Shown here one piece after another: positions 1 through 8,092 of a stretch of 64,000 nucleotides of DNA (positions are counted from its first letter, which is position 1; each line of letters begins with the position of its first letter). The position numbers and the translations under genes were made by a program. Source of the stretch: Streptacidiphilus sp041262165 (GTDB taxonomy: Bacteria > Actinomycetota > Actinomycetes > Streptomycetales > Streptomycetaceae); the NCBI RefSeq assembly GCF_041262165.1, contig NZ_JBGCBY010000010.1, forward strand, positions 1-64,000, in the 5' to 3' direction. The notes beneath the pieces were generated by a model. The model was not told the origin of the DNA. It searched no databases and saw only the letters and a program-made list of their open reading frames with translations.

Positions 1-150
1 GGGGGCGGCCACCCTGGGGGGGGCCGGGGCGTGCGGGGGGGGTCCGCCCCCCCGCGGCGCGGGGGGGGGGGGGGGCCCCCCCCACCCCCCGCGGGGGGGG
101 GGCCCCCCCCGGCCGGGGGCCCCCCACCACCACGGCTTTCCGGGCCGGAC
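1..150. other. G/C homopolymer low-complexity stretch
   Basis: The first ~130 bases consist almost entirely of runs of G (up to about 15) and C with nearly no A or T, and then change abruptly to normal coding sequence of the permease gene. No gene can be supported here. It may be a contig or assembly edge artefact, or a real poly-G/poly-C tract able to form G-quadruplexes. Translations across it give only Gly/Pro/Arg/Ala low-complexity peptides. Confidence 0.7.
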
Positions 151-159
151 GGACGGCCG

Positions 160-984
160 TCAGACGGACCTCTGGTAGGAGCGGAAGGTCCGCAGCGACA
201 GCCAGACTGCGAACGCGGCCAGCAGCAGTGTCCAACCGCCGTGACTGAGCACCGACCACCAGTCGGGATGGGACGCCATCGCGCCGCGCCCGGCTTCCAG
301 AGCCCAGTTGACCGGGTTGAAGCGGGCCACGACCTGCATCCAGTGCGGCATCAGGGCCGGGGCCATGAACGCCGAGGAGAGGAAGGTCAGCGGGAGGAGC
401 AGGAAGGTGTTGATCCCGATGATGGACTCCCGCTCGCGGACCAGCATCCCCAGGGCGTTGGAGAAGGCCCCGAAGATGGTGCCGAGCGCGGAGGACACCA
501 CAACCAGGATCAGCAGGCCCAGCACCCCGCCGGGGTAACTCGCGCCGCCGGCCCAGCCGAGCGCGATGATGATCACCGACTGCAGCGCTGTGGTGATTGA
601 CTGGGCGACCACGTTGGCGTTCATCAGTGCGCTGCGCCGGACCGGGGTTATCAGAAAGCGGTTCAGCGTCCCCCGCTCGATCTCCTCCAGCGTGCCCATC
701 CCGGCCCACATGTTGGCCGACACGGCGCTCATCACGATCACGCCAGGGACGAGGTAGTCCAGGTAGCTGCCGGTGCCGAAGCCCGGCAGTTCGACGACCT
801 TGTGGAACAGCGCGCCGAAGAGGAACAGCCAGATCACCGGCTGGATCAGCGTGATGATCAGATAGGCGGGCTGGCGGGCGAAGGCCATGAACTGGCGCTG
901 CGTCATGAACCAGGTCTGGGCGATGCCGTCGGTCGGGCGGGAACGCGCCGGACCGGGCCGCGCGCCGAGGGTGCTGGTGCTCAT
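160..984 (-). CDS. ABC-2 type (DrrB-like) exporter permease
   Basis: This 274-aa membrane protein has the ABC-2 permease layout: a cytoplasmic N-terminus with the segment TWFMTQRQFMAFARQP, then about six hydrophobic helices (first around residues 38-55, last near 245-265). The family moves drugs, lipids or glycans outward with a separate ATPase. Its ATG overlaps the stop of the upstream ATPase gene (ATGA at 981-984), so the two are translationally coupled and should form one exporter. The substrate cannot be read from sequence. Drug or antibiotic self-resistance export is the usual role of DrrAB-type pairs, and the adjacent PadR gene fits inducible control. The gene ends close to the low-complexity stretch at the window start. 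Confidence 0.88.
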   Translation of the reverse strand: MSTSTLGARPGPARSRPTDGIAQTWFMTQRQFMAFARQPAYLIITLIQPVIWLFLFGALFHKVVELPGFGTGSYLDYLVPGVIVMSAVSANMWAGMGTLEEIERGTLNRFLITPVRRSALMNANVVAQSITTALQSVIIIALGWAGGASYPGGVLGLLILVVVSSALGTIFGAFSNALGMLVRERESIIGINTFLLLPLTFLSSAFMAPALMPHWMQVVARFNPVNWALEAGRGAMASHPDWWSVLSHGGWTLLLAAFAVWLSLRTFRSYQRSV

Positions 985-2021
985 CGGGTGACTCCTTCGG
1001 CGTCGGCGAAGCTGCGTCCGGCGTAGCGGAGGTAGACGTCGTCCAGCGAGGGGCGGGCGACGGTGACGGCGGCCACGGGGCTGCCGGCCTGGTCGAGGGC
1101 GGCGAGGACGGCCGGGACGGCGGCGGCGCCGTCGTCCGCGCGGGCGCTGACCCGCCGTCCGTCCACGGCGATCTCGCGAACGCCGGGCACGCGGCCCAGC
1201 GCCTCGTACACCGAGAGGCCGTCGGCGGGCGGGGGCTGAACCAGGTCGACGTGGACGGCGTCGCCGTGCAACTCGCCCTTGAGCTCGTCGGGCGTGCCCT
1301 CGGCGACGACCCGGCCCCGGTCGACGATGGCGAGGCGGCCCGAGAGCCGGTCTGCCTCGTCCAGGTAGTGGGTGGTGAGGAGGATCGTCAGACCCTCGTC
1401 GCCGGCGAGACGGCCTATCTCCTCCCACATGGCGGTGCGGGCCTCCGGATCGAGTCCGGTGGTGGGCTCGTCCAGGAACAGCACCTCGGGGCGGTGGACC
1501 AGCCCGATGGCCACGTCCAGACGGCGCTGCATGCCACCGGAGTAGGTCTTGACCTGGCGTTTTGCCGCGTCGGTGAGATCGAAGCGGTCGAGCAGCTCGT
1601 CGGCTCGACGGTTCAGCTCCTGGCCGCGCATGCCGTAGAGGCGGCCCTGCAGCAGCAGGTTCTCGCGGCCGGTGGCGACCGGGTCCGCGCCCGAGCGCTG
1701 CGCGACGACGCCGATGGAGCGGCGCACCCGCGCGGGGTCGCCGGCGACGTCGTGACCGGCCACGGTGGCGTGGCCGCTGTCGGCGGCTGCCAGGGTGGTG
1801 AGGATCTTGACGGTGGTGGACTTGCCGGCGCCGTTGGGGCCGAGGAGCCCGAAGACGATGCCGGGCTCGACGCTGATGCTGAGCCCGTCCAGGGCGCGAA
1901 CGCCCTCGGGCCGGCCCTTGACCTGGTAGGTCTTCATCAGGTCCGTGGCTTCGATCGCCGAGCTGCGGAGCGTCGGGCGCTGGAGCGCGGGCGGCGCCGA
2001 GCCGGGGCTGGGGTCGGTCAT
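981..2021 (-). CDS. DrrA-type ABC exporter ATPase
   Basis: This 346-aa ABC ATPase energises the downstream permease. The P-loop GPNGAGKS is at residues 61-68, the Q-loop follows near 107, the signature YSGGMQ is at 160-165 and Walker B LFLDEP at 181-186 is followed by TTGLD and the H-loop (TTHYLDEAD). The extended C-terminal domain (about 240-346, with SLDDVYLRYAGRSF) is typical of the daunorubicin-resistance DrrA family. It is first in a two-gene operon. A GAAGGGA ribosome site lies upstream of the ATG, and the ~130-bp leader to the PadR terminator carries CTACGA repeats that could be an operator. Confidence 0.92.
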   Translation of the reverse strand: MTDPSPGSAPPALQRPTLRSSAIEATDLMKTYQVKGRPEGVRALDGLSISVEPGIVFGLLGPNGAGKSTTVKILTTLAAADSGHATVAGHDVAGDPARVRRSIGVVAQRSGADPVATGRENLLLQGRLYGMRGQELNRRADELLDRFDLTDAAKRQVKTYSGGMQRRLDVAIGLVHRPEVLFLDEPTTGLDPEARTAMWEEIGRLAGDEGLTILLTTHYLDEADRLSGRLAIVDRGRVVAEGTPDELKGELHGDAVHVDLVQPPPADGLSVYEALGRVPGVREIAVDGRRVSARADDGAAAVPAVLAALDQAGSPVAAVTVARPSLDDVYLRYAGRSFADAEGVTR

Positions 2022-2063
2022 GGTGCTGCTGTCCCTTCGTTCGTTGATCGCTGGGGTGCCGAT

Positions 2064-2109
2064 CTACGACTGGGACTCGGGCTACGATGAGATTGCGTGT
2101 TCCTCGTAG
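2064..2109 (-). promoter_or_regulatory. Possible operator before drrA-like gene
   Basis: Between the PadR terminator and the ABC ATPase start lie two direct CTACGA copies (2064-2069 and 2082-2087, 18 bp apart) and an inverted copy TCGTAG (2104-2109). The position, just upstream of the exporter operon, suits repressor binding, with PadR from the adjacent gene as the obvious candidate. The arms are only 6 bp, so chance cannot be excluded. Confidence 0.35.
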
Positions 2110-2150
2110 GCGCCGAATCCTGTTGTCGCAGGTCGGTTCCGAGGTTCCTG

Positions 2151-2183
2151 GCCCCGTCCGGTGTTGTCGCACCGGGCGGGGCT
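2151..2183 (-). terminator. Hairpin terminator after padR-like gene
   Basis: GCCCCGTCCGGTG (2151-2163) pairs with CACCGGGCGGGGC (2170-2182) apart from one G-U position, with a short loop between. It lies between the PadR gene stop and the ABC operon. There is no U-tract on the minus strand, which is common for terminators in this group. Confidence 0.55.
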
Positions 2184-2221
2184 TTCTGGCGTTCCTGGTC
2201 TCTTCTTCTGGTCCGCGCTTC

Positions 2222-2872
2222 CTAGTCCTCCTGGGCCTGCGTGGCTTGGAGTTCGAGGTCCACCCACTCCTGCGGGGCCCGGCCGGTGGCGTGGTACTCG
2301 TGCCAGCCGTCCATCCCGGTCAGTGACCCGTCGTACATGTCCGCGAGCAGTCGCCGGGTCCACTCGGCCTCTGCCGTGGTCATGGCCAGCTCGTACTCTC
2401 CCTCGACCAGGAAGATCCTGGGCAGGAAGTCGGTGCAGCGCTCCAGGGTCTCCTGTTGCGCCGCGACGGACGCGTCCAGCAGGGCGACCCGCTGTTCCAG
2501 GAGCGAGCGGGCCTCCTCCGGGGGGAGGACGCCCATCAGCGAGAGCGCCGACTCGAACCGCGGGTACTCCTTCGCGGGGGTGCCCAGCAGCTCCGAGAGC
2601 CAGTCCCGAAGCTCCGCGCGCCCGGACTCAGTGAGGCCGTAGACCGTGCGCTCGGGCCTGCGGCCGTCGCGCTCGACGCCGGCGGCCTCGATGAAGCCGT
2701 GCCGCTCCAGGCCCTGGACCACGGTGTAGAGCGAACCATAGTTGATCTTGATGCTCTGGTCCTTGCCGCGCGAGCGGAGCACCTGTGCGATCTCGTACGG
2801 GTGCCGCGGGTGCTCGGCGACGAGCGCGAGGACGGCGAGGGCGAGCGTGTTGCCCATCTTCCGCTTTGCCAT
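2222..2872 (-). CDS. PadR family transcriptional regulator
   Basis: This 216-aa protein has the PadR winged helix near the N-terminus (residues ~7-80, with the segment LALLVALVAEHPRHPYEIAQ-like and the wing YGSLYTVVQGLERHGFIE) and a C-terminal helical dimerisation region containing a W-rich end. PadR proteins usually repress a neighbouring multidrug exporter and are released by the drug. The start MAKRKMG is chosen because GAGGAGG lies just upstream; an upstream in-frame ATG adds 36 residues without family resemblance. It precedes the DrrAB-like operon on the same strand, separated by a hairpin terminator, which supports control of that exporter. Confidence 0.88.
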   Translation of the reverse strand: MAKRKMGNTLALAVLALVAEHPRHPYEIAQVLRSRGKDQSIKINYGSLYTVVQGLERHGFIEAAGVERDGRRPERTVYGLTESGRAELRDWLSELLGTPAKEYPRFESALSLMGVLPPEEARSLLEQRVALLDASVAAQQETLERCTDFLPRIFLVEGEYELAMTTAEAEWTRRLLADMYDGSLTGMDGWHEYHATGRAPQEWVDLELQATQAQED

Positions 2873-2904
2873 GACTCCTCCTCGCCGTCGACTATCCGGA
2901 CACG

Positions 2905-2935
2905 AGTATATGGCTCCGGGTATTGCTTCTGTCAA
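2905..2935 (-). promoter_or_regulatory. Promoter of padR-like gene
   Basis: On the minus strand a consensus -35 TTGACA (2930-2935) and a -10 TATACT (2905-2910) are separated by 19 bp, about 33 bp upstream of the start codon. The spacer is longer than ideal. The A/T-rich flanks (ATATA on both sides) could also form an autoregulatory operator. Confidence 0.55.
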
Positions 2936-2964
2936 CACGCTATATCGCGTCGCGAAAACGCACA

Positions 2965-3013
2965 AGGCCCGCCCCGGCATCGACAGCTGGAAACTGCCGA
3001 CCGGGGCGGGCCT
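2965..3013 (-). terminator. Rho-independent terminator after helY
   Basis: AGGCCCGCCCCGG (2965-2977) pairs perfectly over 13 bp with CCGGGGCGGGCCT (3001-3013). On the minus strand the stem is followed by a T-rich segment (TTGTGCGTTTTCG). It lies 20 bp beyond the helY stop and closes the pafBC-tat-helY block. Confidence 0.8.
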
Positions 3014-3032
3014 GACCCGTGCGGGTGGGCGC

Positions 3033-5927
3033 TCAGCTCACGGAGGAGTACGCGATGATGCCGCGACGAAGCCCGTCCACGCCCTTGCGGGCGGTGGCGC
3101 GGACCGTGCCGCCCTCGGGGGCGGCGTTGGCGATCTGGCCGAGCACGTCGATCAGCTGCCTGGTCCAGCGGACGAAGTCGCCGGCCGGCATGTCCGCCTC
3201 CCGGAGCACCGCGTCCAGCGGGTGGCCCGAGGCCCAGCGGTAGGCGGTCCAGGCGAAGCCCAGGTCGGGTTCGCGCTGGCCCACGTTGTCCTCGGTGGAG
3301 AGCTTGTGCTGCTCCTCCAGTGCGTCCAGGTGGCCCCACAGCCGCACCATCTCGCCCAGCGCCTCACGGGCTTTGCCATCCGGCAGCTTGGGCGCGCCGC
3401 TCTCGTCGTCGCCCCGCCGCGACTCGTACACCAGGGCGGATGCGCAGGCGGCGAGCTCGGCCGGGGTCAGCCCCTCCCAGACCTCCTCGCGCAGGCACTC
3501 GGAGGCCAGCAGGTCCAGCTCGCCGTAGAGCCTGGCCAACCGGCGTCCGTCCTCGGTGACCTGATCGCCCCTCAGGTAGCCGAGGTCGGTGAGCAGCGCG
3601 CAGACCCGGTCGAAGGTGCGAGCGATGGTGTGGGTGCGGGACTGCATCCGGCGTTCCAGCTGCTGGGTGTCCCGGTGCAGCCGCTCGTAGCGCTCGGCCC
3701 AGCGGGCGTGGTCCTCGCGCTCGTCGCAGCCGTGGCACGGGTGCTGCCGCAGGGCGGCCCGCAGCCGGGCGATCTCCGGGTCGTCGGCTGCCGCCGCGCG
3801 ACCCTTGCGTACCCGCTCCGGCTCTATGTGCCCGGCCTTGGTGCGCAGGGCAGAGGCCAGGTCCCGGCGGGACTGCGGGCTGCGCGGGTTGAAGCTGCGC
3901 GGGATCCGGACCCGCTCGATCGCCTCCACCGGAACCGGGAAGTCGATCATCGCGAGCCGCTTGACCTGCCGCTCGGCGGTGAGCACGACCGGGCGCGGCC
4001 CCTCGCTGTGCTCCTGCCGGTGGCCGTGACGGCTGACCGGAGGAATGCCGGGGTCGAGGACCAGGGCGAGGCCGGCGAAGCGGCCGGTGGGGACGTGGAT
4101 GACGTCGCCGGGCCGGAGCTTCTCCAGGGAGTCGGCGGCGTTGGCGCGGCGCTGGTTGGCGCCCTCGCGGGCGAGCTGGTTCTCCCGGTCCTTCAGGGCG
4201 CGGCGCAGATCGGCGTACTCCTGGAAGTCGCCGAGGTGGCAGGTGATGGCCTCGCGGTAGCCCTCAAGGCCCTCCTCGTTGCGCTGCACCTGGCGGGCGA
4301 TGCCGACGACCGAGCGGTCCGCCTGGAACTGGGCGAACGAGGTCTCCAGCAGCTCGCGGGACTTGTGCCGGCCGAACTGGGAGACCAGGTTGACGGCCAT
4401 GTTGTAGGAGGGCTTGAACGAGGACTTCAGCGGATAGGTGCGGGTGCCCGCGAGCCCGGCCAGCGCGGCGGGGTCGAGGTTCGGCTGCCAGAGCACCACG
4501 GCGTGGCCCTCGACGTCGATGCCGCGCCGTCCGGCGCGCCCGGTGAGCTGCGTGTACTCGCCCGGGGTGACGTCGGCGTGGGTCTCGCCGTTCCACTTGA
4601 CCAGCTTCTCCATGACCACCGAGCGGGCCGGCATGTTGATGCCGAGCGCGAGGGTCTCGGTGGCGAAGACCGCCTTGACCAGGCCGCGCAGGAACAGCTC
4701 CTCGACGATCTCCTTGAAGGTCGGCAGCATCCCGGCGTGGTGGGCGGCGACGCCGCGCTCCAGTGCGTCGATCCACTCGTAGTAGCCGAGGACGTGCAGG
4801 TCCTCGTTGGGGATGCTCTCGGTGCGGGTCTCGACCAGGCTGCGGACCTCGGCCCGCTCAGCGTCGTTGTTGAGCCGCAGCCCGGAGTTCAGGCACTGCT
4901 GGACGGCGCCCTCGCAGCCGGCCCGGCTGAAGATGAAGGTGATCGCGGGCAGCAGGCCCTCGGAGTCGAGCCGGTCGATGACCTCGGCACGACCGGGAGT
5001 CCAGGCACGGCCCGGGCGCCCGTTGGGCATGCTCCGGCCGCGGCCGCGTTTGTCGAAGCGGTCCCTGCCACCGCCCCCGTAGCGCCGGTCCTGCTCCGCT
5101 CGGGCGAGACGCACCAGCTCGGGGTTGACGTCGGCCTCACCGCCCTTGGTTCCGCCGCCTTCGCGCTTGCGCCCGGAGGCGCGCTCCTCGGCGACACGGG
5201 TGGTGAACAGGTCGTACATCCGGTTGCCGGCGAGGACGTGCTGCCACAGCGGGACCGGGCGGTGCTCCGAGACGATGACCTTGGTGCCGCCGCGCACGGT
5301 GTCCAGCCAGTCGCCGAACTCCTCGGCGTTGGAGACCGTCGCGGACAGCGAGACCAGGGTGACGGACTCGGGGAGGTGGATGATGACCTCCTCCCAGACG
5401 GCGCCGCGGAAGCGGTCGGCCAGGTAGTGCACCTCGTCCATGACGACGTAGCCGAGACCGTTCAGGGTCTGCGACCCGGCGTAGAGCATGTTGCGCAGCA
5501 CCTCGGTGGTCATCACGACCACGGGCGCCTCGCTGTTGATCGTGTTGTCGCCGGTCAGCAGGCCGACCTTGGCGGCGCCGTAGCGCTTCACGAGGTCGGC
5601 GTACTTCTGGTTGGAGAGCGCCTTGATGGGTGTGGTGTAGAAGCACTTCCGGCCCTCGGCCAGGGCCAGGTGAACGGCGAACTCGCCGACGATGGTCTTG
5701 CCGGAGCCGGTGGGTGCGGCGACCAGGACGCCGGATCCCGCCTCCAGTGCCTCGCACGCCTCGACCTGGAAGTCGTCGAGCGGGAAGTCGTACAGCTGGC
5801 GGAACGCGAACAGGGCGGTGGCCTGCTCCTTCGCGCGGCGCCTGGAGGCGGCGTAGCGTTCTGCGGGGCTGAGCTCGTCGTTGAGCTCAGAAGGGCTGAG
5901 CTGGTCATCGGGGGCGGCGGAGGTCAT
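3033..5927 (-). CDS. helY: DEVH-box superfamily II helicase (HelY/Ski2-Mtr4-like)
   Basis: This 964-aa SF2 helicase has Walker A APTGSGKT (residues 71-78), Walker B DEVH (164-167), motif III LSAT (194-197), and the late motifs ending in a QLTGRAGRRG box. A long C-terminal arch/accessory region with a CxxC-like CHGCDE segment follows. These features place it in the Ski2/Mtr4-like family, which unwinds RNA or RNA-DNA in 3'-5' direction; in Mycobacterium the orthologue HelY also lies directly after tatC. The start is set at MTSAAPDDQ because GGAGGAAGG lies at the right distance. A start 30 codons earlier lacks a ribosome site. The cellular role is unproven; RNA turnover is the usual inference. 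Confidence 0.92.
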   Translation of the reverse strand: MTSAAPDDQLSPSELNDELSPAERYAASRRRAKEQATALFAFRQLYDFPLDDFQVEACEALEAGSGVLVAAPTGSGKTIVGEFAVHLALAEGRKCFYTTPIKALSNQKYADLVKRYGAAKVGLLTGDNTINSEAPVVVMTTEVLRNMLYAGSQTLNGLGYVVMDEVHYLADRFRGAVWEEVIIHLPESVTLVSLSATVSNAEEFGDWLDTVRGGTKVIVSEHRPVPLWQHVLAGNRMYDLFTTRVAEERASGRKREGGGTKGGEADVNPELVRLARAEQDRRYGGGGRDRFDKRGRGRSMPNGRPGRAWTPGRAEVIDRLDSEGLLPAITFIFSRAGCEGAVQQCLNSGLRLNNDAERAEVRSLVETRTESIPNEDLHVLGYYEWIDALERGVAAHHAGMLPTFKEIVEELFLRGLVKAVFATETLALGINMPARSVVMEKLVKWNGETHADVTPGEYTQLTGRAGRRGIDVEGHAVVLWQPNLDPAALAGLAGTRTYPLKSSFKPSYNMAVNLVSQFGRHKSRELLETSFAQFQADRSVVGIARQVQRNEEGLEGYREAITCHLGDFQEYADLRRALKDRENQLAREGANQRRANAADSLEKLRPGDVIHVPTGRFAGLALVLDPGIPPVSRHGHRQEHSEGPRPVVLTAERQVKRLAMIDFPVPVEAIERVRIPRSFNPRSPQSRRDLASALRTKAGHIEPERVRKGRAAAADDPEIARLRAALRQHPCHGCDEREDHARWAERYERLHRDTQQLERRMQSRTHTIARTFDRVCALLTDLGYLRGDQVTEDGRRLARLYGELDLLASECLREEVWEGLTPAELAACASALVYESRRGDDESGAPKLPDGKAREALGEMVRLWGHLDALEEQHKLSTEDNVGQREPDLGFAWTAYRWASGHPLDAVLREADMPAGDFVRWTRQLIDVLGQIANAAPEGGTVRATARKGVDGLRRGIIAYSSVS

Positions 5928-6089
5928 CGCAGCACCTTCCTCCCGGGTCGGGCGCACGGGAGCGCGGTGGGCGACGTCGGAGGCGGCGCGCCGGTCTTTG
6001 TCGTCGTGGATCTGCATCTCATCGAGAGGTTACCCGCCGACACCGACACCTGACCCAAAGATTTCTTCCGTCCAGTGCGGGCCGGTAGC

Positions 6090-7115
6090 TCAGGTGACGT
6101 CGTCCATGCGCTCTCCCCCTGCTGAGGGGACACTCGTCGGCTCCTCGTCGGGGTGGTAGACCATCGGCTCGGCGGCGGCGAGGTGCTCCGCGGAGACCGG
6201 CTCGACGTCCACCGACTCGGCCGAGACCGGGACGGGAGTGAGGTCGAGCGAGGAGGCCACGTCGTCGTCGAGCAGGCTGTCCGGGTTCTCGACCACCCGG
6301 CGGCGCTCCTTGGCACGGTCGTGCAGCGTGGTGATGCCGAGAGCCAGGATGAACAGCGCGCAGATCGGCACCGCCAGCACCGTCATCGTCAGCGGGTCGC
6401 CGGTGGGAGTGGCCACCGCGGAGAACACGAAGATGGCGAACACGATCGCGCGCCACCAACTGCGCAGCTTCGCCGCGCTGAGAATGCCGAGGAAGTTCAG
6501 GCCGACCAGGAGTAGCGGAATCTCGAAGGAGAGGCCGAAGACCAGGACCATGCGGATGAAGAAGGTGAGGAAGGCGTCGCCCTGGATCATCTGCGCCATG
6601 CCGCCGGGCACGAAGCCGACCAGGATCCGGATCGCCTTGGGGAAGACCCAGTAGGCGATGCTCGCGCCGGCGAGGAAGAGGGGAACGGCGGTGGCGACGA
6701 AGCTCAGCCCGTACTTGCGTTCCTTCTTGTACAGCCCGGGGGCGACGAAGGCCCACAGCTGGTAGGACCACACCGGGCTGGAGAGGATCACGCCCAGCAT
6801 CAGCGAGATGTCGAAGCTCAGCGAGAGGCCCGCCAGCGGTCCGTCCGCCACCAGCACTCCGTTGGGGCAGCCCGGATTCCCGGCCGCCACGCCGTGCAGG
6901 CCCTTGATGTTGCAGACCGGGCCAGTCATCAGCTGGTACACCCAGTTGTGCACCACGAAGCCGAGAACCGTCGCGACGAACAGCGCCAGCAAGGCGATGA
7001 CCAGGCGGTTGCGCAGTTCGCGGAGGTGGTCCCCGAGCGGCATGCGCCCCTCGTCGTCTTTCGGGCTCTTCTGCCGTCCGGCGATCGGACGCCGAGTCCC
7101 CTGGGTGTCGCTCAC
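6090..7115 (-). CDS. tatC: Twin-arginine translocase subunit TatC
   Basis: This 341-aa protein is the polytopic receptor core of the Tat pathway, which exports folded proteins with twin-arginine signals. It has six predicted membrane segments and the conserved N-terminal MPLGDHLRELRNRL motif; the FVAPGLYKKERKY segment and the ATPTGDPLTM region are also typical. The C-terminal ~65 residues form an acidic, proline-containing cytoplasmic tail, common in actinomycetes. It lies 83 bp after tatA and ahead of helY on the same strand, as in mycobacteria. A TatB gene is not in this window. Confidence 0.97.
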   Translation of the reverse strand: MSDTQGTRRPIAGRQKSPKDDEGRMPLGDHLRELRNRLVIALLALFVATVLGFVVHNWVYQLMTGPVCNIKGLHGVAAGNPGCPNGVLVADGPLAGLSLSFDISLMLGVILSSPVWSYQLWAFVAPGLYKKERKYGLSFVATAVPLFLAGASIAYWVFPKAIRILVGFVPGGMAQMIQGDAFLTFFIRMVLVFGLSFEIPLLLVGLNFLGILSAAKLRSWWRAIVFAIFVFSAVATPTGDPLTMTVLAVPICALFILALGITTLHDRAKERRRVVENPDSLLDDDVASSLDLTPVPVSAESVDVEPVSAEHLAAAEPMVYHPDEEPTSVPSAGGERMDDVT

Positions 7116-7198
7116 CGTGCGGCTTCAGTCCCTGCGAGAAGGTGGATGGACAAACGCGTGCGGTCTGCTACCGCACCCGGCTCAGGACAGGCAGCCGG

Positions 7199-7483
7199 TC
7201 AGCTCTGGCTGGTGTGCTGCGGCTCGGGCTGCGCGTCGGCCACCGGACGGGCGGTCGCTGCCTCGCCGGGAGCGGCCTGGATGGTCTTCGCGACGACGAC
7301 CGGCTCGGCCGGCGCGGCCTTGTCGGCCGTCTTGTCGTCCGACTTCATCGCGCCCACCTCGGACTTGAGGATGCGGAGCGACTTGCCGAGCGCACGGGCC
7401 GAGTCCGGCAGGCGCTTCGCCCCGAAGAGCAGCAGCACGACGACCGCCAGGATGATGATTTCAAGTCCGCGGTTCTCGAGCAT
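7199..7483 (-). CDS. tatA: Sec-independent translocase subunit TatA
   Basis: This 94-aa protein has a very short N-terminus, one membrane helix (about residues 8-20), the hinge motif FGAKRLP (20-26), an amphipathic helix to about 48 and a charged, Ala/Pro-rich tail. TatA oligomers form the variable pore of the Tat translocase and are recruited by TatC, encoded next. A GAGGGATTCCC-type ribosome site precedes the ATG. The length and hinge fit TatA better than TatB, which has a longer helical tail and a conserved Glu near the start. Confidence 0.95.
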   Translation of the reverse strand: MLENRGLEIIILAVVVLLLFGAKRLPDSARALGKSLRILKSEVGAMKSDDKTADKAAPAEPVVVAKTIQAAPGEAATARPVADAQPEPQHTSQS

Positions 7484-7591
7484 GGGAATCCCTCTTCGTC
7501 TTGGTCTCTGCGCTGATGATACGCACCAGGCCCTTGCGGGCGTCCAGAGCGGGTGAGTAGAAGTTGAGGTGCACCGACCTTCAACTGAATA

Positions 7592-7837
7592 CTACGCGGA
7601 CTCGGAGTCCTCACGGATGAACGGCGACCGATCTTTCGGAGCCGCCTCGCCCGCCCTTCGCGCGACCGGTTCGGCGGCGAACTCCAGGCTTCGCGCCGCA
7701 CCTGAGATACGCCGCGCGCCCGCGTCGAGTTCACGCGACAGCACCAGCACCTCCCGGTACACCCGCACGGCGAGCCCCCCGAGCACCAGCAGTCCGGCGG
7801 AGGCCAGACCCACGGCGGCGATGATCATCCACGGCAT
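7592..7837 (-). CDS. Small single-pass membrane protein, unknown function
   Basis: This 81-aa protein has one strong N-terminal membrane helix (about residues 4-27) and a charged cytoplasmic tail rich in Glu, Arg and Ala. It begins 9 bp after the stop of the CxxC-protein gene and lies between pafC and tatA, so it is probably cotranscribed with them. Similar small membrane proteins sit at this place in streptomycete pafBC-tat loci. No enzymatic motif is visible and no function is assigned. Confidence 0.75.
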   Translation of the reverse strand: MPWMIIAAVGLASAGLLVLGGLAVRVYREVLVLSRELDAGARRISGAARSLEFAAEPVARRAGEAAPKDRSPFIREDSESA

Positions 7838-7846
7838 GGATGCACC

Positions 7847-8092
7847 CTACGCCACCGTCGAGGGCTGCTGGCCCAGGTGCAGCCGCATGGTCCGCACGCC
7901 TGCGCCGGTCAGTGCCTCCACGATCCGCTCCCCCGCCCGCTTGCGGACAGCCGCGCCGCAGGACGGACAGGTGAAGGAGTAGTAGGTGCGCTCGCTGGTA
8001 CGGCCGAGTGCGAGCCGGAACGCGTCCGGGTCCAGCTCCGCCGTGCTGCGGCAGTCGGGGCAGGACGCCTTGAAGCGGGTCGGCGCGCTCAC
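7847..8092 (-). CDS. Small two-CxxC (zinc-ribbon-like) protein
   Basis: This 81-aa protein has two cysteine pairs, C11-x2-C14 and C42-x2-C45, spaced as in zinc ribbons, followed by a basic helix. A structural zinc site is inferred. The start is GTG at 8092, which overlaps the pafC stop (GTGA), so translation is coupled to pafC. That coupling and its conserved place behind pafBC suggest a link to the WYL regulators, but no direct role is known to me. An alternative reading as part of a longer ORF upstream is a frame shadow of pafC. Confidence 0.75.
   Translation of the reverse strand: MSAPTRFKASCPDCRSTAELDPDAFRLALGRTSERTYYSFTCPSCGAAVRKRAGERIVEALTGAGVRTMRLHLGQQPSTVA

Noticed and set aside
31..600. 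ORF from the G/C-rich start (Gly/Pro-rich)
   Set aside because: It reads through the homopolymer stretch and antisense to the permease; no support as a gene.
2742..6053. 1103-aa ORF antisense to helY, and similar long antisense ORFs (metH, arc, dop, beta-helix gene)
   Set aside because: In very GC-rich DNA the antisense frame is often open; these translations are low complexity and show no family motifs, whereas the sense genes do.
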